Source of the DNA: Mariprofundus ferrooxydans PV-1
Lineage (GTDB): Bacteria; Pseudomonadota; Zetaproteobacteria; Mariprofundales; Mariprofundaceae
Length of the DNA: 64,000 nucleotides
Assembly (NCBI RefSeq): GCF_000153765.1
Contig: NZ_DS022295.1
Coordinates: 752,887-816,886 of the forward strand
Direction: 5' to 3'
Shown: piece after piece, positions 1-10,006 of the stretch
Layout of the letters: every line of letters starts with the position of its first letter
Position numbering within the stretch: the stretch's first letter is position 1
Notes under the pieces: generated by a model
What the model was told of the DNA's origin: nothing
Seen by the model: only the letters and a program-made list of their open reading frames with translations
Databases searched by the model: none
Made by a program: the position numbers and the translations under genes

Positions 1-1
1 T

Positions 2-1021
2 GACCTGAATACACAGGAACTAATACATCAGTGGCATTTTGATGTGGACCCACTATGGGAACAGACTGATATAAAAACTAATTTGAATGATTTAAAAACG
101 AATAATAATACTAAACGATTTATTCCAATGCATGATATTTTATTGGAGAATGGTAATTTAATTTTACGCGGGCAAGGGTATACCCCGCTGTTAAAGAGTG
201 ACCTTTGCTCGAATTTGACAATATTTAAAGATGATGATTTGTACCACCACTCTATTGAAATGGATGATGATGGTAACTTATGGGTGCCTAAAGTAATAGA
301 ACCAAAAACCGTAGAACTAGGAACGGTTAATTTTCATGACGATGCAATTACACAGATTGCTCCTGATGGCAGCATACTTTTTGAAAAATCGGTAGTGCAG
401 ATCTTTAAAGATAATGATATGGAAGCACTGGTTTTTGGTGAAGTAGAAAATGATGATCCGATCCATTTAAATGATATTCAGCCTGTATTGGAAGATGGCC
501 CTTATTGGAAAAAAGGTGATGTATTTTTAAGTATGCGGAATCAATCAATGTTAATGCTTTATAGACCATCAACAAATAAAGTACTTTGGTATCAACAAGG
601 GCCTTGGCTTCATCAGCATGATGTTGATATTGTTAATGATCATGTGATTGAAGTTTTTGATAACAATCACATATCAACTGGCATTCCAGGTGGTCGTGTC
701 AAAGGATCCAGTCAAATAGACCTATATAATTTTCAAACAAAAACACTTAGCAAGCCGTTTAAAGATGTTTTTAATAAATTGGATATACATACGGAAACAA
801 GAGGTCGATCCGACCTGGTAGGAGAAAATGAACTTTTTGTTGAAGAAACAAACAGCGGACGTTTACTGCAGTTCGATACAAATGGAAGCATTACATGGCA
901 ACATATCGCTCGAGAATCAGACAACAGGGTATATTCAGGTGGATGGAGCCGATTAATTCCAAGAGAATTAGGTGACAAGGTGCGCGAAAAAGTTAAAGAC
1001 GTAAAATGCGATCAACAATAA
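2..1021 (+). CDS. Arylsulfotransferase (ASST)-like protein, 5'-partial
   Basis: The reading frame is open to the left edge of the window, so the gene starts upstream; the GTG at 44 is only the first in-window start codon. The roughly 340 visible residues look like the C-terminal part of the arylsulfotransferase/PQQ-type beta-propeller family: repeated Asp/His-rich blades, a histidine-aspartate pair in LHQHDVDIV (about residue 190 from the GTG), and N-x-D-I-x-P style blade motifs. ASST enzymes transfer sulfate between phenolic compounds, usually in the periplasm, but the N-terminus and any signal peptide are out of view. The gene is clearly more AT-rich than hrpA next door, which suggests acquisition. 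It could be a non-enzymatic propeller. Family assignment is fairly good, substrate unknown. Confidence 0.7.
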   Translation, partial: DLNTQELIHQWHFDVDPLWEQTDIKTNLNDLKTNNNTKRFIPMHDILLENGNLILRGQGYTPLLKSDLCSNLTIFKDDDLYHHSIEMDDDGNLWVPKVIEPKTVELGTVNFHDDAITQIAPDGSILFEKSVVQIFKDNDMEALVFGEVENDDPIHLNDIQPVLEDGPYWKKGDVFLSMRNQSMLMLYRPSTNKVLWYQQGPWLHQHDVDIVNDHVIEVFDNNHISTGIPGGRVKGSSQIDLYNFQTKTLSKPFKDVFNKLDIHTETRGRSDLVGENELFVEETNSGRLLQFDTNGSITWQHIARESDNRVYSGGWSRLIPRELGDKVREKVKDVKCDQQ

Positions 1022-1553
1022 AGACGGACTATCCCTCAAGTATCGGGCGATGTGATGGGTACGTTCAATGGACTTCCATAAGTTCAGGTTATTGAGATTT
1101 CGACTGTTTCTGGTGCTCTTCTAAATTCGCATTGCTTGCAAGCCGATAGTCATCGGCGGTACCACTCGCACGGCAACCTGCAATGTTCAGCCAGTGGCAG
1201 AGCAGAAGTAACACGGGAGCCTACGGATACATGACCCCAAACCTTTCGAAGGTTTCTCTATAGCGTAAATATGTGAGTTATGTGCATTACTGGTGATTAT
1301 CAGGACACTTCATGCCTGCTACCGTCCAGACACGGCTCCCCAAACAGAACTAGAACAAGTGACCGCTGCTACCCAATTTCTGCCGGTCATCTATCCCTGC
1401 AACCTTGCTCGCCCTCCCCATCTGAGGTGACAGAGTCACACAATTATTGCCATACCTGTGAGTCGGGAACCAGCAACCTGTAAATTGTGCCCGAGTTGAA
1501 TCAACAACGGAGCGGACAATTGGCGCGGGGTTACTATAGAGTGCCCCGCTCCG
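1022..1553. other. Intergenic region without a recognisable gene
   Basis: About 530 bases between the sulfotransferase-like gene and hrpA. Short open frames occur on both strands but none has a ribosome-binding site or a recognisable product. A 17-base palindrome at 1239-1255 (AAACCTTTCGAAGGTTT) can form a hairpin, though it lies over 200 bases past the upstream stop and has no good U-run. Base composition changes from AT-rich to GC-rich across this stretch, marking a possible boundary between acquired and core DNA. Confidence 0.5.
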
Positions 1554-4500
1554 ATGAGCGACCACACACACATGATCGATGAGCTATCCGGCCAACTGGC
1601 CGAATGCATGATTGCCGAGCGACGTAAGCTGAGCAAGCGGCTGCACGGATTGCGCCGTCGCCTGCAACAGAAAAAACCGGTGGACCGCGCCCTGGCAGCG
1701 CTGACCGCTGAGATTGCGGCATCATCAGCCTGCCATGCCAGGCGGCGTCAGGCCTGCCCGGCAGTCAGCTATCCGGCAGAGCTGCCGGTGTCGGAAAAGC
1801 GGGAGACGATTGCCGCAGCCATTGCCAAGCACCAGGTGGTGATCATCGCCGGTGAGACCGGCTCGGGCAAAACCACCCAGATCCCGAAGATATGTCTGGA
1901 GCTGGGCCGCGGCATGGCAGGCCTGATCGGTCATACCCAGCCGCGCCGTATCGCCGCCCGCTCGGTAGCAACCCGTATTGCCGAAGAGATGGGCAGCCCG
2001 ATCGGCGAGCATGTCGGTTACAAGGTGCGTTTCTCCGATCACACCGGCACAGATGCCTATATCAAGTTGATGACCGACGGCATCCTGCTGGCCGAGATTC
2101 AGTCCGACCCGCTACTGCTGGCCTATGACACCATCATCATTGATGAAGCGCACGAGCGCAGCCTCAATATCGATTTCCTGCTCGGTTACCTCAAGCAACT
2201 GCTGCCGAAACGACGCGATCTGAAAATCATCATCACATCGGCCACAATCAATACCGGGCGCTTCTCCGCCTTTTTTAACGAGGCGCCGGTCATCGAGGTC
2301 TCCGGTCGCACCCATCCGGTCGAGATACGCTACCGCCCGTTGCAGGGAGACGATGACGATCGTGATCGCGATCTGCCGCAGGCGATTATGGATGCGGTCG
2401 ATGAAGCGGCCCTGATCGACAGATTTGGCGATATTCTGATCTTCCTGCCGGGCGAGCGGGAGATCCGCGCGGTAACGGAGGCGCTGCACCAGCACAAGAT
2501 GACGCAAACCGAGGTCATCCCGCTGCTCTCACGCCTCTCACCTGCCGAGCAGGATCGGGTATTTCAGAAACATACCGGACGCCGCATCGTGCTGGCCACC
2601 AATGTGGCGGAAACATCCCTGACCGTGCCCGGCATTCGTTTCGTCATCGATTCGGGGCTGGCCCGTATCAGCCGCTATAGCACACGCACCAAAGTGCAGC
2701 GCCTGCCGATCGAGCCGGTCTCTCAGGCCTCCGCCAACCAGCGGGCCGGTCGTTGCGGCCGTGTCGCTGCCGGTATCTGTATCCGTCTCTACTCCGAGGA
2801 GAGCTTTGATAACCGGCCCGAGCAGACCGATCCGGAAATTCGCCGCACCAACCTTGCCAGCGTCATTCTGCAGATGAGTAATCTGGGACTCGGTGATGTC
2901 GCCGCTTTCCCGTTCATGGATGCACCGGAGAAGCCGGCCATCCGCGACGGCTATCTGCTGCTGGAGGAGTTACAGGCGGTCGATAGCAAGAGAGAGCTGA
3001 CATTGATCGGTAAAAAACTGGTACGCCTGCCGGTTGACCCGCGCATCGGCCGCATGTTGTTGCAGGCCGATAGCGAGCGCTCACTACACGAGGTGCTGAT
3101 TATCGCCTCCGCCCTCTCCGTGCAGGACCCGCGCACAAGGCCGATGGATATGCAGCAGCAGGCCGATGAAAAGCACCGCCTGTTTGCCGATCCGGCATCC
3201 GATTTCCTGGTCTGGCTGAAACTGTGGGATTGGTATCACGAACAGGCACGCCACCTCTCCCGCTCCAAACTGCGCAAGCTCTGCCATGATCGCTTCCTCT
3301 CCTATATCAGGCTGCGCGAATGGCATGATCTGCATAGCCAGCTGCTGGCTGTCGTGCGCGAAATGAAGATGACGCCGAACAAACAACCGGCCACGGCCGA
3401 TGCGATCCATCGTGCCCTGCTTGCCGGCCTGCTCAGCCATGTCGGCCTCTATGATGAGAAGAAGAAGCAGTATCTGGGTGCACGTAATCTGCGCTTCTCA
3501 CTCTTTCCCGGCTCGGCACTATGCAAAAAACCGCCGAAATGGGTGATCTGCGGAGAGCTGGTCGAGACCTCCCGTCTGTTCGGTCGCACTGCTGCAGTGA
3601 TCAATCCGGCATGGTTGGAGGAGCTGGCGCCGCATCTGGTTAATCGCAGCTACAGTGAGCCGCACTGGTCGCGCAAACGCGCCCAGGTCGCCGCTTATGA
3701 AAAACTGAGTCTCTACGGCATACCGATCATAGCCAGCCGGCTGATCCATTACGGGCCTGTCGACCCGGTCGTGGCGCGCGAGCTGTTTATCCGCCATGCG
3801 CTGGTCCAGCACGAGTTCCATACGCATGCCAAAGCGATCCTGCATAACCGGCGGCTGATCAGCGAGCTGGAGAGGCTGGAGGCCAAGCAGCGCCGACGCG
3901 ATCTGCTGGCCGAAGAGCAGGTGGTTTTCGATTTCTTCGATGCGATTATTCCCGCCCACGTATTCACCGGCAAACTCTTCGAGCAGTGGCGCCTGCAGGC
4001 GGAGAAAAAGCAGCCGAAACTGCTCTACCTGCAGCAACAGGAGCTGCTGCATAGCGATGCCGCTCAAATCGATGCGGCCGCCTTCCCCGACACATTCATC
4101 GATGGTCTGCTGAAACTGAAATACCGTTATCACTTCGATCCGGCGCACAAGGCCGACGGCATTACGCTGCTTGTGCCGTTGCCGGTACTCGGACAACTCG
4201 ATGCCGAGCGTTTCGAGTGGCTGGTGCCCGGCATGCTGCAGGAGAAGTTGTTACTGCTGATTAAAAGCCTGCCCAAAGCGATGCGCCGCCACTTTGTCCC
4301 GGCCCCCGACTTCGCCCGTGCGGCAGCTGAAAATATGCCCTTCGGCCAGGGCCGCCTGATTGATATGCTGGCCCGCGAGCTCGGCCGCATGACCGGGGTC
4401 ACGCCTCATCACACCGACTGGCATAGTGATAACCTGCCTGCCCATATGCGTATGCAGTTCTGCCTGCTCGATGAGCAGGGTAAAGAGGTGGAGAGCAGTC

Positions 4501-5441
4501 GCGATCTGCGTGCGCTGCAACATAAGTATGCAGGCCACTCCCGCCGCAGCCTGCAGGCGGTCGATGCCGTACAAGCGCTTGAGCGCTCCGGCATCACCCG
4601 CTGGGATTTCGGTGAGCTGCCGACTGTCGTCAGCACACTGCGCAGAGGTATGCAGCTGCAGCTCTTTCCCGCCCTGCAGGACGATGGTGATAAAGTCTCC
4701 ATACGGGTATTCGAAAGCCGTCATGAAGCCGATACAATCACCCGCAAGGGCCTGCTCAGACTATTTATGCTGCACCTGCATCAACAGGTGCAGATGCTGA
4801 AGAAGAGCACGCCGCAGCTGCAGCAGATGTCGATGCGCTATGCATTGATTGGTGATCCATCCACCTTAAAGGATGACCTGATCACAGCAGCCTTTACCGC
4901 CCAGTTTATGCATGAGCCGCTGCCGCGCAGCGAGTCGGCATTTAACCAGCGACTGGAGCAGGGACGATCCCGCATTGTTGCCCGTGCCGCAGAGCTGGCC
5001 GGCCATATCACTGCAGCACTCACCGCCCACACAGAGCTGATTACAGCGCTGGAAAACAGCCGTGCAGCCCCGTTAAAGCCGGTCGTTGATGATATCCGCG
5101 AGCAGATAGAGCGGCTTGTCTCTGCGGGCTTTATCGCCGATACCCCGGCCGAGTGGCTGGCCCATTATCCCCGCTTTATACAGGCTGCAACCATTCGACT
5201 GGGCAAGGCCGGCCGCAACCTCAAACAGGATCAGCTGCACCGCGAAGCGCTTTCCCGCCTCTGGTCACTCTATGTCGCCCGCCGTGCCGATCTTGAGCAT
5301 CAGCAGGCCGATACCTCGGCCATCGACGATTTCCGCTGGCAGATCGAAGAGCTGCGTGTCTCGCTGTTTGCGCAGGACCTGAAAACGTCGATTCCTGTAT
5401 CGCTGAAAAAACTGGAGTCCCTCTGGCAGACGCTGCGCTGA
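1554..5441 (+). CDS. hrpA: ATP-dependent RNA helicase HrpA (DEAH box)
   Basis: A DEAH/RHA helicase of 1295 residues, the usual length for HrpA (about 1300). Walker A GETGSGKT is at residues 100-107 and the DEAH box at 197-200, followed by an SAT motif near 230 and the C-terminal helicase motif with QRAGRCGR. The long C-terminal half matches the HrpA-specific region (HA2, OB-fold and DUF3418). HrpA acts in RNA metabolism and resolves stalled ribosomes in enteric bacteria. The ATG at 1554 gives full family length. The TGA stop is followed at once by the stop of a broken copy of the convergent HAD phosphatase gene. Identification is secure. Confidence 0.96.
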   Translation: MSDHTHMIDELSGQLAECMIAERRKLSKRLHGLRRRLQQKKPVDRALAALTAEIAASSACHARRRQACPAVSYPAELPVSEKRETIAAAIAKHQVVIIAGETGSGKTTQIPKICLELGRGMAGLIGHTQPRRIAARSVATRIAEEMGSPIGEHVGYKVRFSDHTGTDAYIKLMTDGILLAEIQSDPLLLAYDTIIIDEAHERSLNIDFLLGYLKQLLPKRRDLKIIITSATINTGRFSAFFNEAPVIEVSGRTHPVEIRYRPLQGDDDDRDRDLPQAIMDAVDEAALIDRFGDILIFLPGEREIRAVTEALHQHKMTQTEVIPLLSRLSPAEQDRVFQKHTGRRIVLATNVAETSLTVPGIRFVIDSGLARISRYSTRTKVQRLPIEPVSQASANQRAGRCGRVAAGICIRLYSEESFDNRPEQTDPEIRRTNLASVILQMSNLGLGDVAAFPFMDAPEKPAIRDGYLLLEELQAVDSKRELTLIGKKLVRLPVDPRIGRMLLQADSERSLHEVLIIASALSVQDPRTRPMDMQQQADEKHRLFADPASDFLVWLKLWDWYHEQARHLSRSKLRKLCHDRFLSYIRLREWHDLHSQLLAVVREMKMTPNKQPATADAIHRALLAGLLSHVGLYDEKKKQYLGARNLRFSLFPGSALCKKPPKWVICGELVETSRLFGRTAAVINPAWLEELAPHLVNRSYSEPHWSRKRAQVAAYEKLSLYGIPIIASRLIHYGPVDPVVARELFIRHALVQHEFHTHAKAILHNRRLISELERLEAKQRRRDLLAEEQVVFDFFDAIIPAHVFTGKLFEQWRLQAEKKQPKLLYLQQQELLHSDAAQIDAAAFPDTFIDGLLKLKYRYHFDPAHKADGITLLVPLPVLGQLDAERFEWLVPGMLQEKLLLLIKSLPKAMRRHFVPAPDFARAAAENMPFGQGRLIDMLARELGRMTGVTPHHTDWHSDNLPAHMRMQFCLLDEQGKEVESSRDLRALQHKYAGHSRRSLQAVDAVQALERSGITRWDFGELPTVVSTLRRGMQLQLFPALQDDGDKVSIRVFESRHEADTITRKGLLRLFMLHLHQQVQMLKKSTPQLQQMSMRYALIGDPSTLKDDLITAAFTAQFMHEPLPRSESAFNQRLEQGRSRIVARAAELAGHITAALTAHTELITALENSRAAPLKPVVDDIREQIERLVSAGFIADTPAEWLAHYPRFIQAATIRLGKAGRNLKQDQLHREALSRLWSLYVARRADLEHQQADTSAIDDFRWQIEELRVSLFAQDLKTSIPVSLKKLESLWQTLR

Positions 5442-5561
5442 TTATCCCTGATAGGTACTAGCGGATACCGCGATCTGCTGGGCCAGACTGCGCACGGCCA
5501 TGGAGAGAAAGTTGGTCAGATCCGAACCCGCCTGATAGTTGGCCGAGTGCAGGTTGGATAC
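5442..5561 (-). pseudogene. 3'-end fragment of HAD phosphatase gene (partial copy)
   Basis: These 120 bases are about 95% identical (6 differences seen) to 13387-13506, the 3' end of the intact HAD phosphatase gene, in the same orientation. On the minus strand they encode about the last 39 codons including the stop, ending ...SASTYQG. Five of the six differences are synonymous and one is Gln/His. Homology stops abruptly at 5561. Its stop codon abuts the hrpA stop, the convergent arrangement expected for an ancestral hrpA-HAD pair. See the repeat entry for the inference on how it arose. Confidence 0.9.
5442..5561 (+). repeat. Direct repeat, left copy (120 bp)
   Basis: Left copy of a 120-bp direct repeat whose right copy is 13387-13506. 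The pair brackets the four-gene second-messenger block and the IS element. Similarity ends at GGATAC in both copies. Confidence 0.9.
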
Positions 5562-5770
5562 CGTCCCGTTCCCAAGCACATGCTCCTTACAACAAGCATG
5601 TCGTCATTCAACGCCGTGCGTCCGCCACATCAGGATTATGCCGTCCTAAACATACGCTACGCCATTTATTCCACATGCAGTCAGTCATATATAACGCTGC
5701 AATTTGTGCTATGATAGTGGAACCAGCTTCACCGGTTATTCCGCACATCGGTCAGGGCCTGGAGGGTTTC

Positions 5771-7378
5771 ATGAAAATGAATAAGAAAAAAATGCTCAAG
5801 TGCATCAATGACCTGAATGAACTCGGCATTGCCCTGTCCAGAGACAAGGATATGCCCCACCTGCTGGAGCTGATATTAATCAAGGCCAAAGAACTAACCT
5901 GCGCTGATGCAGGAACACTGTTTATGGTTACTGATGACAACAGATTACGTTTTGAAGTCATGCGCACAGATAGCCTGAATTTCGCCATGGGCGGCACCAG
6001 CGGGGAGCCTATTCCGTTTGAAGCACTGCCTTTATATGATGTACAGGGCAATCCGAATCTGAAACATGTGGCCGCCAACACCGTACTCAGTGGCAAAACC
6101 ATCAATATTCCCGATGCCTATTCGGCAACAACATTCGATTTTTCCGGCACCCGTGCGTTCGATGCAAAAACCGGCTATCGCTCAACCTCATTTTTGACCG
6201 TACCGATGAAAAACCACGAAAACAAGATTATCGGCGTCCTTGAACTGATCAATGCAACAGACCCTGATAGCCACATGACCATCCCCTTTTCAGAGGATGA
6301 TGAGATGCTTGCCGAATCGCTGGCCTCACAGGCCGCAGTAGCTCTGACAAACAAACAGTTGCTGGATGAGATGAAGCATCTTTTTGAATCGCTAATCAAA
6401 TTGATTGCTACCGCTATTGACGCAAAATCACCTTATACCGGCGGTCACTGTAACCGGGTACCTGTCCTCACAATGTTGCTGGCTATGGCAGCAGACAAAC
6501 AGCTGGAACATTTTACCCTGGATGAACAAAGCCGTTATGAGCTGGAAATCGCGGCCTGGCTGCATGACTGCGGCAAGGTTACAACGCCGGAGTATATTGT
6601 TGATAAGGCGACCAAACTGGAAACCATTTTTGATCGCATCCATATTATTGATGGCCGGTTTGCCCTGCTTCGACGCGAAGCCGAACTGAAATATGAATTC
6701 GCCAGAAAACAGGCAACTCCCGATGAGAGCGCAATAGCGGCGGCAGAAAATATTTTCCATCAAACCATTCAACAACTCGAAGACGACAGGGCTTTCCTGC
6801 ATCACATCAATACAGGCGGCGAGTTTATGCAAGAAGAGGATCAGCAAAGGGTCCGTCAGATCGCCTTGCAGACATGCCGGGATGCAAACGGAGAGATTAT
6901 TCCTTTGCTCAACAGCGATGAAGTTGAAAACCTGACCATTGCCAAAGGCACGTTAACCTCGTCCGAACGAGAGGTCATCAATAACCATGCTGTCATGACA
7001 ATCAAAATGCTCGAGGAGCTCCCCTTTCCGGAATATTTAAAGAAAGTACCTGAGTTTGCGGGTGGGCACCACGAACGTATGGATGGCAAGGGCTACCCCA
7101 AAGGCCTGAGCGCAGATCAGCTGCCGATGCAAGCGCGTATCATGGCCATTGCAGACATATTTGAAGCACTGACAGGTAATCGGCCTTACAAAAAAGCCAT
7201 GACGCTCTCTACAGCATTGAAGGTGCTTGGCTATATGAAGCTCGACAACCATATTGATCCGGAACTGTTCGACATATTTATTCGCGACAAGGTATACGAA
7301 GAATACGTCCAAAAGTATTTGAAGCCCGAGCAGATTGATCATGTAGATGAATCAAATATCCCCGGCTTTCAGCAATGA
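5771..7378 (+). CDS. GAF-HD-GYP domain protein, putative c-di-GMP phosphodiesterase
   Basis: A soluble protein of 535 residues. GGAGG at 5761-5765 sits at good spacing before ATG 5771, so I prefer this start to one about 32 codons upstream. The N-terminal 195 residues or so form a GAF sensor domain. The C-terminal half is an HD-GYP domain: the HD pair is in WLHDCGK (His near 265) and GGHHERMDGKGYPKG lies near 430-444. HD-GYP enzymes hydrolyse cyclic di-GMP; the metal-binding and GYP residues are present, so activity is likely. Unusually, about 90 extra residues lie between the HD motif and the LTSSERE segment. The stop overlaps the next start by four bases, so it is co-translated with the TPR/barrel gene. 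Confidence 0.9.
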   Translation: MKMNKKKMLKCINDLNELGIALSRDKDMPHLLELILIKAKELTCADAGTLFMVTDDNRLRFEVMRTDSLNFAMGGTSGEPIPFEALPLYDVQGNPNLKHVAANTVLSGKTINIPDAYSATTFDFSGTRAFDAKTGYRSTSFLTVPMKNHENKIIGVLELINATDPDSHMTIPFSEDDEMLAESLASQAAVALTNKQLLDEMKHLFESLIKLIATAIDAKSPYTGGHCNRVPVLTMLLAMAADKQLEHFTLDEQSRYELEIAAWLHDCGKVTTPEYIVDKATKLETIFDRIHIIDGRFALLRREAELKYEFARKQATPDESAIAAAENIFHQTIQQLEDDRAFLHHINTGGEFMQEEDQQRVRQIALQTCRDANGEIIPLLNSDEVENLTIAKGTLTSSEREVINNHAVMTIKMLEELPFPEYLKKVPEFAGGHHERMDGKGYPKGLSADQLPMQARIMAIADIFEALTGNRPYKKAMTLSTALKVLGYMKLDNHIDPELFDIFIRDKVYEEYVQKYLKPEQIDHVDESNIPGFQQ

Positions 7379-8994
7379 GGAAATCCGGAATATTCATACG
7401 GCAGGGGTTGATCTTCATGCTGACTCTATCCGGCCCGGGCATAACTCTGGCGCTAAATCCGGCTGCTGCCGAAGCTCAGGTAGTCGTGATATTTGATCTG
7501 GATCATCCTCCCGGGAAATCGCAACCGAACACAGCGGATGAGCGGCATGACTATGCACCTCAGGGTGAGAGTGCATCCGGAGTTATTCAGGCGCATGACA
7601 GCTATAACAAGGGTGATTTTGAAGAAGCGCTGTCACAACTGCGGAAGCTGATAGCTGATAATCCCAAAAGTGCCCCGCTTTACTATCAACTGGGACTGAC
7701 CTATCAGGGAATGCTCAGATATCCGGAAGCAGTAACAGCCTTTTCCAGATCAGCAGAGCTGGATCCATCCAGAGGAGATGTCTATACACATCTGGGTGAG
7801 ATGCTATACAGGCTGGGGCGATATCCCGAAGCCCTGACAGCACTGGAGTCTGGTGCAAGCAAGGGCGCGCAACCGGCGTACACCGCCTATATGAAGGGTC
7901 TGGTTCTTATAGAGCTGGCAGACTATCCGGCCGCCATTGATGCTTTACAACAGGCGCAGTCGCTCGACCCGGAATTCACCCAGAAGGTCACCTATTCTAT
8001 CGGTGTGGCCTACAGCAGACAGAAAGATCCGCTGGCTGCGGAGGAGACGTTCAGAAATGCAATCGCTATGGATGCGGGATCACCTGCCGGGGTTTATTCC
8101 GACCTGAGCCTGCAGCAATTGCTGGATAAACAAGCAGCTCGTCCGCTGCATCTGGATATAGCCTATGGACTGCATTACGATGATAACGTGGTACTTAAAC
8201 CGGGACCGACGGTTTCAGCCGTCTTCCCGTCGGGGCAACGGGACTTCGTGCATGTGCTTTCCATGCATGCCGGATATATGCCGGAATCCGGTGGCACATC
8301 CGGTTTTCGCGCCGATGGCTGGTATTATAAAAGCATCCACAACAAACTCTCCGCCATGGATGTGGACGGGGCCAGTATGTCACTGACACCCTATATGAAG
8401 ACTGGCGCGGGCACCCTGCTGGTCGAGGGACGGACAGATTATTACTGGATTGGCCGCAAACGTTACCTGAACATTATCGGTATAAATCCGAGCTTCAGTT
8501 TCTCCATAAACGCAACGTATCACGGCATCGTTCATGCGGGCTATCAAAGCAAACAGTTCCTGCAACAGCCACTCAATATATTTGAAGACCGCGATGCTGT
8601 GAACGGATCAGTCGGCTATACGCATTATATCTACAGCGACGACAAGCGTGCCTACCTCTCTGTTGATTACACCTTTGATACAGATAACGCCCGTGGCGAC
8701 AACTGGGACTACCTGGGCCATCGGCTCTCCCTCTCGGCTCTGTATTTCTTCAACAATGATTTCACCTTGCGTTTCAACGGTGAATATTATCGCCAGAACT
8801 ACTCAAATATTCATACTGTTTTCGGCCAGAAACGGCGGGACAGTATATTCACTCTGGCCCCCATACTAAGATATAACCTGACGCATGAGGCGAAACTGCT
8901 GCTCCAGTATACGCACGTTCAGGCGCATTCGAATCTACGTGTCTATCAGTATGCCAGAAATATCACGGGGATGGGCTTTGAATACGCTTATTAG
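7375..8994 (+). CDS. Exported TPR protein with C-terminal outer-membrane beta-barrel-like region
   Basis: 539 residues with an N-terminal signal segment (about 10-33), several tetratricopeptide repeats (about 70-250) with alternating patterns such as YPEAVTAFSRSAELDP, and from about residue 258 a region of alternating aromatic strands typical of outer-membrane barrels. The last residues, GMGFEYAY, end in an aromatic as barrel proteins do. The arrangement resembles TPR-plus-barrel proteins related to Slam/DUF560, but I cannot confirm that family. The gene overlaps the HD-GYP gene (ATGA) and precedes a FecR-domain gene, suggesting an envelope-located sensory or assembly role. Exact function unknown. 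Confidence 0.75.
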   Translation: MRKSGIFIRQGLIFMLTLSGPGITLALNPAAAEAQVVVIFDLDHPPGKSQPNTADERHDYAPQGESASGVIQAHDSYNKGDFEEALSQLRKLIADNPKSAPLYYQLGLTYQGMLRYPEAVTAFSRSAELDPSRGDVYTHLGEMLYRLGRYPEALTALESGASKGAQPAYTAYMKGLVLIELADYPAAIDALQQAQSLDPEFTQKVTYSIGVAYSRQKDPLAAEETFRNAIAMDAGSPAGVYSDLSLQQLLDKQAARPLHLDIAYGLHYDDNVVLKPGPTVSAVFPSGQRDFVHVLSMHAGYMPESGGTSGFRADGWYYKSIHNKLSAMDVDGASMSLTPYMKTGAGTLLVEGRTDYYWIGRKRYLNIIGINPSFSFSINATYHGIVHAGYQSKQFLQQPLNIFEDRDAVNGSVGYTHYIYSDDKRAYLSVDYTFDTDNARGDNWDYLGHRLSLSALYFFNNDFTLRFNGEYYRQNYSNIHTVFGQKRRDSIFTLAPILRYNLTHEAKLLLQYTHVQAHSNLRVYQYARNITGMGFEYAY

Positions 8995-9907
8995 AGCACC
9001 TCGCTTATTATTCGCTATCGTTGCATTTGCGAGCTTGCTAACGGGTTTCGCAACGCATGCCGGCGAGATCGGCAGATTTACAGCTGTCAGCGGCTCGGTC
9101 GATACCCTGAGGCAGGTGGCCGCAGCGCCGGTACCGGCATATGTCGGTATGGGCTCCTTTATGCGAGATATCATCCGCACCAAACACCGCTCCCGTACCC
9201 AACTCAGATTTATTGATGACAGCATGCTCAACATGGGGCCGGACTATATGCTCGAAATAAAGGAGTACATCTTCGATGCCGACAGGAAAGTACGCAGCGG
9301 CGTGCTGCACTCCCTGCGGGGGAAGATGCGGGCTATCGTTGCGAAGGCAGGAGATAATGCAAATTCACGCTTTGAAGTAGAAACACCGACAGCCATCGCG
9401 GCGGCTCGCGGAACTGATTTCATCGTGAATATATTGTCCTCGCTGGTAACTGAGGTGGTGGTACTGGAGGGCGTTGTCGAAGTCAGAAATATTGATCGCA
9501 CAGTCCACGGCCATATTCTGCTGCAGGCCGGACAACGTACGCTTGTTGCATGGGGCAAACCGCCAGCAGCACCGACATTTACCCCACCGGCATATGCCCA
9601 GCTTCTGATCAATGAAACCAAACCGGAAAACGTTCATTCGCCCGACCAGCACAGGCTTGCGAGCATCGCCGAGATCGCGCCTGTCCCGCCGCCACCACAG
9701 ATGGTTGATTTGCACACCATGCGCTTTATGTCCGGCTTGATGTTCGGCAGGTCTGGCTCTATGCGTGGCATGCCCGTTGGAAGCGGGTTACCCGTGGTAC
9801 AGCCCGCGGTAACCCAGACGGCACCCGCACTGCTGAATGCCTCACGCACGCCACCCGCACCACCCGCACCACCCGGCTCAAATTCGGATTGTTCCAGTGG
9901 GTGTTAA
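8951..9907 (+). CDS. FecR-domain periplasmic protein
   Basis: About 318 residues: a signal peptide or membrane anchor near 14-35, a FecR domain (about 45-200) with the typical RTQLRFIDDSMLNMGPD segment and AARGTDF motif, and a Pro-rich C-terminus with PPAP repeats ending in a Cys-containing tail. The start is uncertain: ATG 8951 gives a plausible N-terminus, but TTG 8978 follows a GGGG-rich stretch and would start just before the hydrophobic segment. The gene overlaps the end of the TPR/barrel gene. FecR domains sense or scaffold at the inner face of the envelope. Such proteins are often found beside CHASE2 adenylate cyclases, as here. Confidence 0.8.
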   Translation: MPEISRGWALNTLIRAPRLLFAIVAFASLLTGFATHAGEIGRFTAVSGSVDTLRQVAAAPVPAYVGMGSFMRDIIRTKHRSRTQLRFIDDSMLNMGPDYMLEIKEYIFDADRKVRSGVLHSLRGKMRAIVAKAGDNANSRFEVETPTAIAAARGTDFIVNILSSLVTEVVVLEGVVEVRNIDRTVHGHILLQAGQRTLVAWGKPPAAPTFTPPAYAQLLINETKPENVHSPDQHRLASIAEIAPVPPPPQMVDLHTMRFMSGLMFGRSGSMRGMPVGSGLPVVQPAVTQTAPALLNASRTPPAPPAPPGSNSDCSSGC

Positions 9908-10006
9908 TGTTTCGATGCCGGCACTGGTTCGATGTGCTGCATACGACAAGCTTAATGCGGCTCGTAACAGTCCATTTCAGCGCGGCTACGCGTAAACGGT
10001 GGAGGG

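Noticed and set aside
1280-1571. Open frames of 67 and 73 codons on opposite strands before hrpA
   Set aside because: No ribosome-binding site, no recognisable product, and the two overlap each other; treated as chance frames.
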